Shown here in pieces: positions 10,921-19,409 of a stretch of DNA of 64,000 nt. The notes under the pieces are model-generated. The model had not been told where the DNA came from and did no database searches. It saw nothing but the letters and a program-made list of their open reading frames with translations. Position numbers and translations under genes: made by a program. Position 1 is the first letter of the stretch. Each line of letters starts with the position of its first letter. Source of the DNA: Halisarca cf. caerulea (lineage: Eukaryota > Porifera > Demospongiae > Chondrillida > Halisarcidae); the NCBI GenBank assembly GCA_963170055.1, contig CAUJGJ010000397.1, forward strand, positions 4,545,001-4,609,000. The letters are read 5' to 3'.

Positions 10921-10983
10921 AGGGGCTGCCTGTGGCAGCCCCTATATTGTTTTCATTTGGACTTCCGGTGTGTAACGCTCGTC

Positions 10984-11024
<41 letters not shown>

Positions 11025-11281
11025 GGATTTGAAGAAAAGTCTAATAATAGAGAATTTATATAATAGTAATAGAGAAGTATGAATTTATACAAGAATGAGT
11101 TATAGGAATTGTTTTGAAAACAATTGCCAAATATGGCAATTGTTTTCAAAACAATCATCCAGTTACAATAAACAGTATGTTCAATGACTGTTCAGCTGTG
11201 CACTTACACTCCAATGCTTTGCAAGTGATTCGAGTGCGTGGGGCGGCAGCCCCCACGAGTTTTTAACTCGAATTACTTGTT
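10921..11281 (+). mobile_element. Hairpin element, full copy (family HP)
   Basis: This copy starts at 'AGGGGCTGCC' after a T-run and ends at 'TTACTTGTT'. It contains a 5' hairpin ('GGGGCTGCC/GGCAGCCCC'), a conserved stretch ('ggacttccggtgtgtaacgc'), an AT microsatellite (about 10986-11021), a near-perfect internal palindrome (about 11108-11155, 'TTGTTTTGAAAACAATTGCC' and its mate), and a 3' compound hairpin (11224-11279: 'AAGTGATTCGAGT...ACTCGAATTACTT' around 'GGGGCGGCAGCCCCC'). The same unit occurs at 23544-23885 (minus), 55318-56214 and 61870-62234. No ORF of its own, so it is non-autonomous. Confidence 0.9.
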
Positions 11282-11288
11282 GCTTGTT

Positions 11289-12005
11289 AATCTTGTTGTT
11301 CTTAAAGAATACTACCCATCCTCATGGAGTGAAGCGATAATTAAACCTATATATAAATCAGGTAATCCAAATAATCCAGCTAACTACCGTGGAATTTCAT
11401 TACTGAATGTAATGGGAAGAATTTTTAACCAACTGCTACATAGTAAACTTTCATTTTGGGCTGAGTCCAATGACATCCTCTCGCCATCCCAATTTGGATT
11501 TCACACAAACCATCGAACGACAGATGCTGTCTTCATTTTGGTCTCAGCCATACATAAACAGACGACACAAAATAAAAAGTTGTATTGCTGCTTTATCGAC
11601 TTCACAAAAGCGTTTGACAGCATTCCACATGATAAGCTATGGAATCGACTGACTTCAATGGGCGTCAACACAAAAATTATTAACATATTGAAATCTATGT
11701 ATAGTAAATGCTCAGCATCTGTCTCTACCCCGAATGGCTTGTCAGACCCTTTTCCAATTCTTTGTGGTGTTAGACAAGGATGTGCCTTGAGCCCTCTTTT
11801 ATTCAGTCTATACGTTAACAATTTACCAAGTTTGCTCCCTTTTTTCACCTTGCACCATATGAATTTGTCATGTCTGATGTTTGCTGACGATCTGGTGTTA
11901 ACAGCCGAAAACCCTCAATCTCTCCAACTACAACTTAATATGTTATGCAACTTTTGTGACTCAGCACAACTCAATGTAAACATGATTAAAACAAAGATAA
12001 TGTAA
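11289..12005 (+). pseudogene. LINE ORF2 reverse transcriptase core
   Basis: The frame from 11289 reads 'NLVVLKEYYPSSWSEAIIKP', 'YRGISLLNVMGRIF', 'SQFGFHTNHRTTDAV', 'YCCFIDFTKAFDSIPHDKLW' (first catalytic Asp), 'GVRQGCALSPLLFSLYVNNL' and 'LMFADDLVLTAEN' (catalytic FADD). All expected LINE RT motifs are intact over this stretch, so catalytic residues were kept until recently. The frame stops at 12005 (TAA), just after 'NVNMIKTKIM', where related elements continue. The domain reverse-transcribes element RNA at a nicked target. Confidence 0.93.
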
Positions 12006-13093
12006 TTTGGCAGCAGCAATAGAGTTGACTATGACTGGCTTATAAAGGATGAAAAAGTCAACATTGTAGATTCATATAAATATCTAGGAACATGGCTTTA
12101 TTGTAAGAACAATCTGCAGTTTAGTGTAAAAAAAGTGGCAGAATCTGGAGCAAATGCTATTAAGGGATTAATCAAGAGGATTATAGATAATGATATCACT
12201 GACATCCCGGTACTACTGCAACTTTTTCAATCTCTAATTTTGCCAATCTTAACTTACAATGCTGAGATCTGGGGTATGCAGAAACTAAATTGCCTAAATA
12301 AGCTCTGTGTAAAATTTTACAAGCAATATATTCTAAGACTCCCTTACAATGCATCTAATGCTGCTGTCTATGGTGAACTTGGCCTCATGCACTGAATTAA
12401 AACCATTGATTGCTAAGAAAATTGCAAAATATTGGATCCGTCTCCATAGTACTGACTGCCCACCACTTCTTGCAGATGCACTGGCCATACAAACTCTGAG
12501 TGGGAATTATAAAGACAGCTGGATGTATGACTCGAAACAATTAAATGTTGGCAACAAGTGGATTGTACATCAATACATCTACTGATCTCTCAGAAATAAT
12601 ATTCAGACGACTCAGTGATATAGCCACCCAGAATTGGCATTGCGATTTAAAGAATAACAAAAAATTAAGACAGTACCAACTATTTAAATCTACTTTCAAG
12701 ATTGAGCTGTACCTTACTTGCATTAGAGATGTACACAATCAGATAAACTTATGTAAATTACATGTCAGTTGCCACAACCTTCAAATCGAAAAAGGCCGAC
12801 ATTACCATCCTCCCATCCCAGTTGACCAGAGAATATGTAGTTTGTGCAAGAGCAACACCACGTCGACAGTAGAAGATGAGAAGCACTTCTTATTGCACTG
12901 TCCTATTTACCAATCTACCCGTAAAAGCTTATTTGATTTCATTAAGACAATTCATCGGCACTTTTTGCATCTCTCATCAGATGACAAATTCCATTGGATT
13001 ATGACCACAGAGAACCCACAGATATTTATCAAACTAGCTAAATTTGTGTCTAAATGTCTGTTTCTTCGTCGTAGATTTGTACTGGCATATTAA
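12006..13093 (+). pseudogene. LINE ORF2 C-terminal region with Cys/His motif
   Basis: After the stop, frames 12135-12395, 12349-12585 and 12545-13093 continue the same protein. They contain 'YKYLGTWLYCKN', 'LILPILTYNAEIWG' (the RT thumb block), then 'RICSLCKSNTTSTVEDEKHF' and 'LLHCPIY'. The C-x2-C...H-x4-C pattern is typical of the C-terminus of many LINE ORF2 proteins and probably binds RNA or target DNA. Two frameshifts split it (near 12.40 and 12.56 kb). The stretch 13094-13400 is 3' UTR-like and ends in the ATA/TAA run. Confidence 0.8.
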
Positions 13094-13400
13094 GATCTTA
13101 CTCACATGTATCTCACCAGAGTGTTCTTTGTATCTATGGCCTCACATGACATACACTTTAATTCCCCATGCAACTATTCATTGTTGTTTATTGATTCATG
13201 TCAGCCACCTATGTATGATCTCATTACTTATCAGTTGAATGAGCCCACCTTGCACACACATGTTAATTTTGCATGCAATGTTTTTTCCCCATAGTACCTA
13301 AAGTTTTTTTTTTCTTTAATGTTCCCATTTCACACTACATTTGTGTTGGTCCAGGGGCCATCTTGGCCAATCTGACCACAATAATAATAATAATAATATA

Positions 13401-13847
13401 AACGATTGTGGATTTGTATCGTCGGTGGTAAAATTGCACTGTAGGTACTATCTTGAGACAATTCACAATATTCTGATCTACAACGAGAGCAGTTTAGAAA
13501 CAACCTCAACAACAGGGCAAGATCTTGCTCTACATTCCAACGCTAGCCAAGGCATGTTATCCAGTTGAAAGCTACCGAAAGATGTACGAAGTGAAGGGAT
13601 GGAAAACTAGATACGTCTATAGTATGACGATACTCGTATTTGCCGAGATTGTAGTTCACAGGGACGGTATAGAACACTTTTTAACCACTTAAAACACAGA
13701 TACGATATCGCTCTACACTTATATACTCACTAAAGTGTAGAAGAAAAACAACTACTGGAATTGTTGTACGGTAAAACAGGGCTTTACACGTGAGAAACGT
13801 TGAAGATTTACGGTAAACGTTGCGGTTTAGGTGGATCATGTGACGTT
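13401..13847. other. Flank between LINE and gypsy; no gene seen
   Basis: About 450 bp of unique-looking sequence without a convincing exon. The part next to the gypsy insertion ('cggtaaacgttgcggtttag') together with the other side of the gypsy (48934-48980, 'gacgtcaacgtttaccgtat') has the look of a split older repeat with CGTTTAC-type inverted motifs. I could not define its ends. Confidence 0.4.
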
Positions 13848-13852
13848 TTTCT

Positions 13853-14051
13853 TGTGGCATAAACTACTGTACTAGTACTGTGTTGTGTAATACATTGTAG
13901 TGCATGCTTACCTTACACTACTGGATATCCATTAGCCTTATTACTACCTATCACTTGCATGTGTTAATTGATTATCATTGTAGTATTTAAAGAGCTTGTA
14001 AGTTAAGAGTAATAATGTTTTAACCAGTGAAGCGCTAGTGTCGATTATACA
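13853..14051 (+). repeat. 5' LTR of the gypsy element
   Basis: Begins 'TGTGGCATAAACTACTG' and ends 'GTCGATTATACA'. It is directly followed by 'TGGTGTCAGAAGTGGTG' at 14052, a good tRNA primer-binding-site candidate because it abuts the LTR and starts TGG. It matches the 3' LTR over its full 199 bp. Confidence 0.95.
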
Positions 14052-14070
14052 TGGTGTCAGAAGTGGTGCA

Positions 14071-15417
14071 GTAATGGCCAGTATTCGTCTACAACCACCT
14101 TCTTCTTTTGATTTCAAAGTTCCAGAGGAATGGCCCAAGTGGAAGAAACGCTTCGACCAATTCCGCCTCGCATCAGGACTTGCTGCAGAAAACGACGAGC
14201 GGCAGATCAGCACCTTGCTTTACTGTATGGGTGAGAATGCAGAGGAAACACTCTCCTCAATGAACATCTCCGTGGACGATAGAAAGAAGTATGACGAAGT
14301 TGTAGCACAGTTTAACGCATTTTTCCAAGTTCGGCAGAACGTTATCTTCGAACGTGCCCGCTTCAACAGACGCACACAACAAGCGGATGAATCAGTGGAG
14401 CAGTTCATCACTAGTCTGTACACGTTAGCTGAAAATTGTGCATATGGGGATCTCAAATCCGAAATGATCCGTGACCGCATTGTCGTAGGTATCCGCGACC
14501 GCCCGTTATCGGAACGTCTTCAGCTGGACGCAGAGCTCACACTAGAAAAGGCCAAGACAATGGTTCTGCAACGAGAAGCAGTCCATGAACAGCAGTCTAT
14601 ACTACACACGCCAAAGGAGGAAAAGACTGTTGATCACGTGAGACGGAAATCTCCACCTCTGAGTCAGGCCACTGGCAAGAAACAGTATACCCAGAGACCC
14701 AAACGCCCTAGCACCAACTACCACCCCAGCAAATCGCCCAAGTGTCAAAGATGCGGGAAAGGACAGCACCCAAGGAGCCAATGCCCTGCCCAGGATGCTA
14801 CATGTTACAAATGCAACAAGAAGGGCCATTATGGGTCCATGTGTTTATCGAAAAGGGTTGTAACTATGTCCGAAGAGGCAGAAACTCTCGAGACAACATA
14901 CCTGGATGCAGTCGGCAGCCAACAAGAAACAGTATGGAAAACAGACATACACATCAACGGGAAAAGCTTATCCTTCAAATTGGATACAGGAGCTGAAGTC
15001 ACAGCAGTGTCAGGGGAAGCTATTAAGCAGCTGGGACAGATCAGCCTTCAGAAGCCAAAAAAGATCCTCTGTGGACCAGACAGAAAACCTTTAAAGGTAC
15101 TGGGTTGTGTGTCTTTAACTCTGACCCACAAAGGCAAGACATCTAGACAGGTTGTCTATGTCATCCACAAATTGAAAAACAATTTGTTGGGTCTTCCAGC
15201 CATTCAAGCCCTACATCTGCTCTCTAAAGTGGAGGAAGTCCAAAACCCCACTGAGGTCAGAGTCAAGGCCAGGTTTCCCAAACTCTTTCAAGGGTTGGGT
15301 ACCTTGGAAGGTGAGTATGAGATCAAAATGCAGCCTGACGCCAGACCTTTTGCCTTGTCTACAGCCAGGAATGTACCATTGCCTCTCCGACCAAAGGTTA
15401 AGGAAGAGCTCTCTTGA
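14071..15417 (+). pseudogene. Gypsy gag-protease polyprotein (frame ends at a nonsense codon)
   Basis: The start is probably the ATG at 14074 ('MASIRLQPPSSFDF'), just after the primer-binding site. Residues about 20-180 are a retrotransposon capsid domain ('WPKWKKRFDQFRLASGL', 'FERARFNRRTQQADESVEQF', 'RDRIVVGIRDRPLSERLQL'). Two CCHC knuckles follow: 'CQRCGKGQHPRSQC' and 'CYKCNKKGHYGSMC'. The aspartic protease has 'FKLDTGAEVTAVS' as the active site and 'LLGLPAIQAL' near its end. The frame is cut by TGA at 15415-15417, but the same frame continues into RT, so a CGA-to-TGA change in a single gag-pol frame is likely. Gag packages element RNA; protease matures the polyprotein. Confidence 0.93.
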
Positions 15418-16361
15418 ATGGAGGACATGGGAGTCATCTCCAGAGTTGACCAACCTACTGAGTGGTGTGCAGGGATGGTCGTAGTACCCAAGAAGTCGGG
15501 AGCAGTTCGCATATGCGTTGACCTCAAGCCACTCAACGAATCGGTAACGAGAGAGACTCACCCACTACCTAAAGTAGATGACAACCTTGCCCAACTCGCA
15601 GGTGCATCCATTTTCAGCAAACTTGATGCAAACAGCGGCTTCTGGCAGATACCTCTCGCAGAAAAATCTCGCCTCCTCACCACGTTCATCACACCCTTTG
15701 GACTTTACTGCTTTAACAAATTGCCTTTTGGCATCTCAAGTGCCCCAGAACACTTCCAGAAAAGAATGAGTACAATTCTTGAGGGCCTTGAAGGTATTCT
15801 CTGTCAAATTGATGACATCCTAATTTTTGGTTCGGATCAGAAGCAGCATGACGAAAGATTAGTCACAGCACTTCAACGTATCCAGGAGGCAGGCATTACA
15901 CTAAATACAGAAAAGTGTGGTTTAGTCAATCACAACTAACCTTCCTAGGTCACATTGTGGATAAACATGGAGTAAGAGCTGACCCAAGTCGTATTGCTGC
16001 CATCAAAGAGCTGAAAACTCCCACCACAGTTTCCGAATTACATCGTTTTCTTGGCATGGCCAATCAATTAGGCAAATTTTCCCCTTAACCTCACAGAGAT
16101 GACTTCCCCACTGCGAGAATTACTCAGCAGCAAACGAGCCTGGACAAGGGGACCCAGCCAAGCAGACGTTTTTGATAAGGTGAAGGAGGAATTGACCAAG
16201 CCCATGGTGCTCGCCCTGTACAACCCTGCTGCAGAAACCAAGATCTCTGCTAATGCTTCATCCCACGGTCTTGGAGCAGTCCTTTTACAGAAGGCAGAGG
16301 ACGCTGGAGACCTGTTGTATATGCTTCACGTGCCATGACAGAGACTGAGACCCAATACGCT
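15418..16361 (+). pseudogene. Gypsy reverse transcriptase and first part of RNase H (frameshifted)
   Basis: RT motifs run through 15418-15925: 'TEWCAGMVVVPKKSGAVRIC', 'VDLKPLN', 'SIFSKLDANSGFWQIPL' (catalytic Asp), 'FGLYCFNKLPFGISSAPEHF' and 'CQIDDILIFG' (catalytic Asp pair intact). One-base frameshifts then occur near 15930, 16085 and 16315. The frames beyond give 'FLGHIVDKHGVRADPSRI', 'ELHRFLGMANQLGKFSP' and an RNase H start 'ISANASSHGLGAVLLQK'. The domain is cut at 16361 in a 'TETETQYA' motif by the giant transposon and resumes at 47121. Confidence 0.92.
16354..16361. repeat. Left 8-bp target-site duplication of the giant transposon
   Basis: AATACGCT here pairs with AATATGCT at 47113-47120, one mismatch. 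Both lie in gypsy RNase H sequence, where an uninterrupted element would have a single copy. Confidence 0.85.
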
Positions 16362-16455
16362 ATGGGGTGCCGTTTGTGTCAAAACTAAGAATGTCACGAT
16401 CCAAATTTCTTGACGTCATCGACTTCCGAAATGGCAACAATTCCAATTCCCCTTA
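16362..16455 (+). repeat. Left terminal inverted repeat of the giant transposon
   Basis: Matches the complement of 47018-47112 almost base for base, apart from a one-base indel near position 12 and a few substitutions, up to 'AATTCCAATT'. A further shared block, 'TTTAAAACGGCGACGAATT', lies at about 16500-16518 on the left and about 46974-46991 on the right. Confidence 0.95.
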
Positions 16456-16499
16456 GTAGCTCTGATTCCTCTTAGAAGCGAATCTGTATTGTCTAGAGT

Positions 16500-16925
16500 T
16501 TAAAACGGCGACGAATTTACTCAGTGACGAATCTAATCGATTGAGACGATTTCATCAGTGACGAATCTCATCGATGGCGACCATTTTCATCAGCGACGGG
16601 TCGAATATATAGCATCGATCGATGGCGATGATGAACATCATTGATGGTAACGATTTCATCGGCGACAAATGTCATCAATGGCGACGATTTTCATCAGCGG
16701 CATAACTCGAGATATGACATTGTGTGGCATTGAGACGAATTTTCTCGGCGACGAATCTCATCGATACGATTGAGACGATTTTATTAGTGACAAATAACAT
16801 CGATGGTGATCATTATAATTGATGGCGACCATTTTCATCAGCGACGAATCTCATCGATGGCGACGATTTTCATCAGCGACATAACTTGAGATATGGCGAT
16901 GATCAGTAGCTTGTGTGGCATTGAG
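16500..16925 (+). repeat. Left subterminal repeat array of the giant transposon
   Basis: At least eight degenerate copies of a unit built from 'GGCGACGATTTTCATCAGCG' and 'ACGAATCTCATCGAT' occur at spacings of about 40-60 bp. The mirror array at 46440-46985 has the complementary sequence. Such clustered subterminal motifs are typical transposase-binding sites in large DNA transposons. Confidence 0.9.
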
Positions 16926-17118
16926 ACGAATTCGGTGCGCCGTGTGTTGGAGTGCCGTCGTTTGGCACGCGATTGTCCTTGGGTTCTAGCACGTACTTGT
17001 CCGCTAGCACGTGGTACATGCAAGCCATTTTATCGTATATGTCGTTGCTCGAATAGTGGTGGGCAAAGGTGTCTGATGGCTACCAGCCTTGATGAAATAG
17101 AGAGACAATTGTCATAAG

Positions 17119-18450
17119 ATCTCCAAGAAGCGCTGGATTTAAGCGGGTTTATTACAATAAATGGTGAAGAGAGGTGAGCTTGAAAATTCCTCCAACAGGT
17201 TTAAAGAGTGTCATGTTTTGATATGTATGCTTGTTTATTAAATGATTGTATAGGTTTATATCTGATTCACTTTTATTATTTATTTAATTCATTTTAGATT
17301 GCTTGGGCGTCCAAGACTACAGGTCAGCATAGAGGAAATTGAATATCTCCGTGGATTGCGATTTTCATGGACAAAGGTAGCAGAACTCTTGGGGGTTAGC
17401 AGATCCACATTGTATCGACGATTAGAAGAGGAAGGTATTGATGCTGCAAGCATGTACACAGATATATCTAACACTGACCTTGACAGAATGGTACAGTCAA
17501 TCAAAGAAGCACACCCTAATGATGGTGAAAGAATGGTAATTGGCCACCTTCATCACCATGGTATAATAGTCCCCCGAGCAAAGGTGAGGGCATCAATCCA
17601 TCGTGTAGATCCTGTCAACACTGCCATAAGGAGAAGCGTCACAATTCGTAGGCGTGTGTATTGTGTGAATGGGCCTAATTCCTTATGGCACATTGATGGC
17701 CATCACAAGCTAATAAAATGGCGATTTGTTACTCATGGAGGGATTGATGGTTATTCCAGAACCATTGTATACCTTCGTTGCTCAACCAATAATCTGGCTT
17801 CTACTGTGATGGCTTCATTTTTTGATGCTGTGAGCATGTTTGGTGTGCCTGACAAAGTTAGGTCAGACCTAGGTGGAGAGAATGTAGAAGTGTGGAGATA
17901 TATGTTTGAGCAGCACCTATCTGAATCTGCTGTTGTTGTTGGATCATCAACCCATAATGAAAGGATTGAAAGGTTATGGCGAGATGTTCATAGATGTGTT
18001 GCTGTACTGTATGCTGACATTTTCAGGGAAATGGAAAGTGATGGTAGATTCAACTGTATGAATGAGGTTGACCTGTTCTGTTTGCATGCTGTATTTTTAC
18101 CTAGGATTAACAGTGCTCTTGACTCATTCATGGAATCTTGGAATAATCATCCCCTATCAACTTCCCAAAACCAAACACCTAATCAGTTGTTCATCCAAGG
18201 CGCATTGAGAAGAAATATGGCTCCAAGGCTACACAATCCTAGACAGGATTTGAGCAACATTCATAGTCCTTCTGCTCATGATGCAGTATCTGTGCCCAGG
18301 TCCACATTTGCTCCCTGTGACCACCTCCAGCAGCAAGTTAGTCAAGTTAATATGCTGAGAGTGACAGATGACTTTGGTGATTCAGTTTATCGAAGAGTTT
18401 GTGATATTGTTGGCCACCATGTGAGGCATTGTAATAACTGTGCATGCTGA
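17119..18450 (+). CDS. HTH + rve-type DDE integrase/transposase of the giant transposon
   Basis: The main exon (17298-18450) begins 'LGRPRLQVSIEEIEYLRGL' and contains a helix-turn-helix ('WTKVAELLGVSRSTLYRRL') at residues about 25-45. The rve core has catalytic Asp in 'SLWHIDGHHKLIKW', Asp in 'VRSDLGGENVEVW' and Glu in 'STHNERIERLWRDVHR'. A C-terminal block 'FMESWNNHPLSTSQNQTPNQ' follows. A short exon at about 17119-17173 ('DLQEALDLSGFITINGEE') joins through a 124-bp intron (GTGAGC...TTTTAG); its frame meets TAA just upstream, so the true 5' end is unresolved or damaged. Unlike gypsy integrases it has no HHCC zinc finger. It should cut and join the inverted repeats. It is closest to the stand-alone integrase-core proteins seen in fish and cnidarian genomes. 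Confidence 0.88.
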
Positions 18451-19021
18451 ATTTGATATTATATATAATATAATATTATAATCATCCTTAGGTTAGAAGT
18501 GCTTTTATTACTTCATCATATTACTGATTCATTAATTCATTCACCTTCATCATCATCTGCATGGATTATAATAATGATAATTCAATATATAATAATTATA
18601 TTAATTTTGATATATTTATCAACTATCATATCATTAATTATTATAAAATGCAACATGCATGCCATTCCATCATCATAATATGACAATGTATAACTAGTGG
18701 GGTAATAATTAAATTGAAATTGAAACAATTCATTGCATAAATATATATATCAAACAACACATGAATTGCTGTTAAAAATAATTCAGATCTTATTCTGCAT
18801 TATAAATGTTAAATAACATTTCATCAAATGAAAATTGGAGAGTATATATAATATGTAAAAGTTATAGTATGATATAATATAAGCAACACAAATATGTTAT
18901 AAACTTGATTCACTTACAGTAGTAGTACTGTGCATGCTTTAAAATCATTGACTTTTGTGCATGCATGCATGCACATGCATGTATTGTAGAGAACATGCAC
19001 CATGCATGCATTCATAGACAT
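18451..19021. other. A+T-rich intergenic region between convergent integrase and HECT genes
   Basis: No gene seen. It contains TATA/ATAT runs, a 'tgcatgcatgcatgcaca' run near 18957-18975 and polyadenylation-like signals for both converging genes. Confidence 0.6.
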
Positions 19022-19303
19022 CTACACTTGTCCAAAACCAGCTGAGTTAAGTATACCATAGGCAAGATAGTAGGCAAACTGTTCCCTAGAAGGCATTGGT
19101 CTTCCCAAAGGCAAATGTAAAGTATTAGAACAGGTGTTTGCTCTTGGGTATAGGCTATTCACTTGAAATTCAATTGAAGGGTTTGGAACAAGCCCAAAAG
19201 GTGGTGGAAATGGTGCACCAGTGGCAAATGCTAACACTGTAGCAAGAGTGATACGAAAGGTTTCCAATTGTCCACTGGGATTCATAAGCTGCAGTTCTCC
19301 TTT
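19022..19303 (-). CDS. Last HECT exon: C-lobe with catalytic cysteine
   Basis: The acceptor 'GTGCAG' precedes 'KGELQLMNPSGQLETFRI'. 'VLAFATGAPFPPPFG' and 'ANTCSNTLHLPLGRP' then supply the HECT C-lobe signature, with the Cys that forms the ubiquitin thioester. The frame ends 'NSAGFGQV' and TAG. The C-terminal acidic/hydrophobic tail is as short as in G2E3-like transposon-borne HECT proteins. Confidence 0.9.
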   Translation of the reverse strand, partial: KGELQLMNPSGQLETFRITLATVLAFATGAPFPPPFGLVPNPSIEFQVNSLYPRANTCSNTLHLPLGRPMPSREQFAYYLAYGILNSAGFGQV

Positions 19304-19373
19304 CTGCACTATATAAATTGTGATACTGCATATCATTGAATAATCTAACATTATATTATATCATTATACAATG

Positions 19374-19409
<36 letters not shown>

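Larger units (their letters stand above)
8902..11288 (+). mobile_element. Composite of hairpin-ended elements inserted in the LINE
   Basis: The left end (8902-8998) is a clear copy of the hairpin-element 5' end: 'aggggctgccgcaggcagcc', then 'attgttttcatttggacttc', then an AT run. It diverges after about 9000, passes through unrelated sequence, a fold-back repeat and long TG tracts, and then a complete hairpin element occupies 10921-11281. Only 'GCTTGTT' separates that copy's end from resumed LINE sequence at 11289. My reading is a longer relative of the family whose 3' terminus was overwritten by a nested short copy. Removing 8902-11288 restores the LINE codon. Confidence 0.65.
3240..13400 (+). 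mobile_element. LINE (non-LTR retrotransposon) copy split by two later insertions
   Basis: One LINE can be followed from a PHD-finger ORF1 (about 3352-4126), through an APE-type endonuclease (4202 to about 5030) and linker (to 5560), into RT (8570-8901, then 11289-12005), a Cys/His tail (12545-13093) and a 3' end with an ATA/TAA run at about 13378-13397. Sequence 5561-8566 (Harbinger) and 8902-11288 (hairpin elements) can be removed and the LINE frame joins up on both sides. A TAA tail is known for I-clade elements; the Cys/His C-terminus also fits CR1/L2-type clades, so the clade is left open. Frameshifts and stops are present, so this copy looks inactive. Confidence 0.85.

Noticed and set aside
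16500..16925. CRISPR-like array
   Set aside because: Units are degenerate, spacers are not unique, and the array is mirrored at the other end of a transposon in animal DNA.
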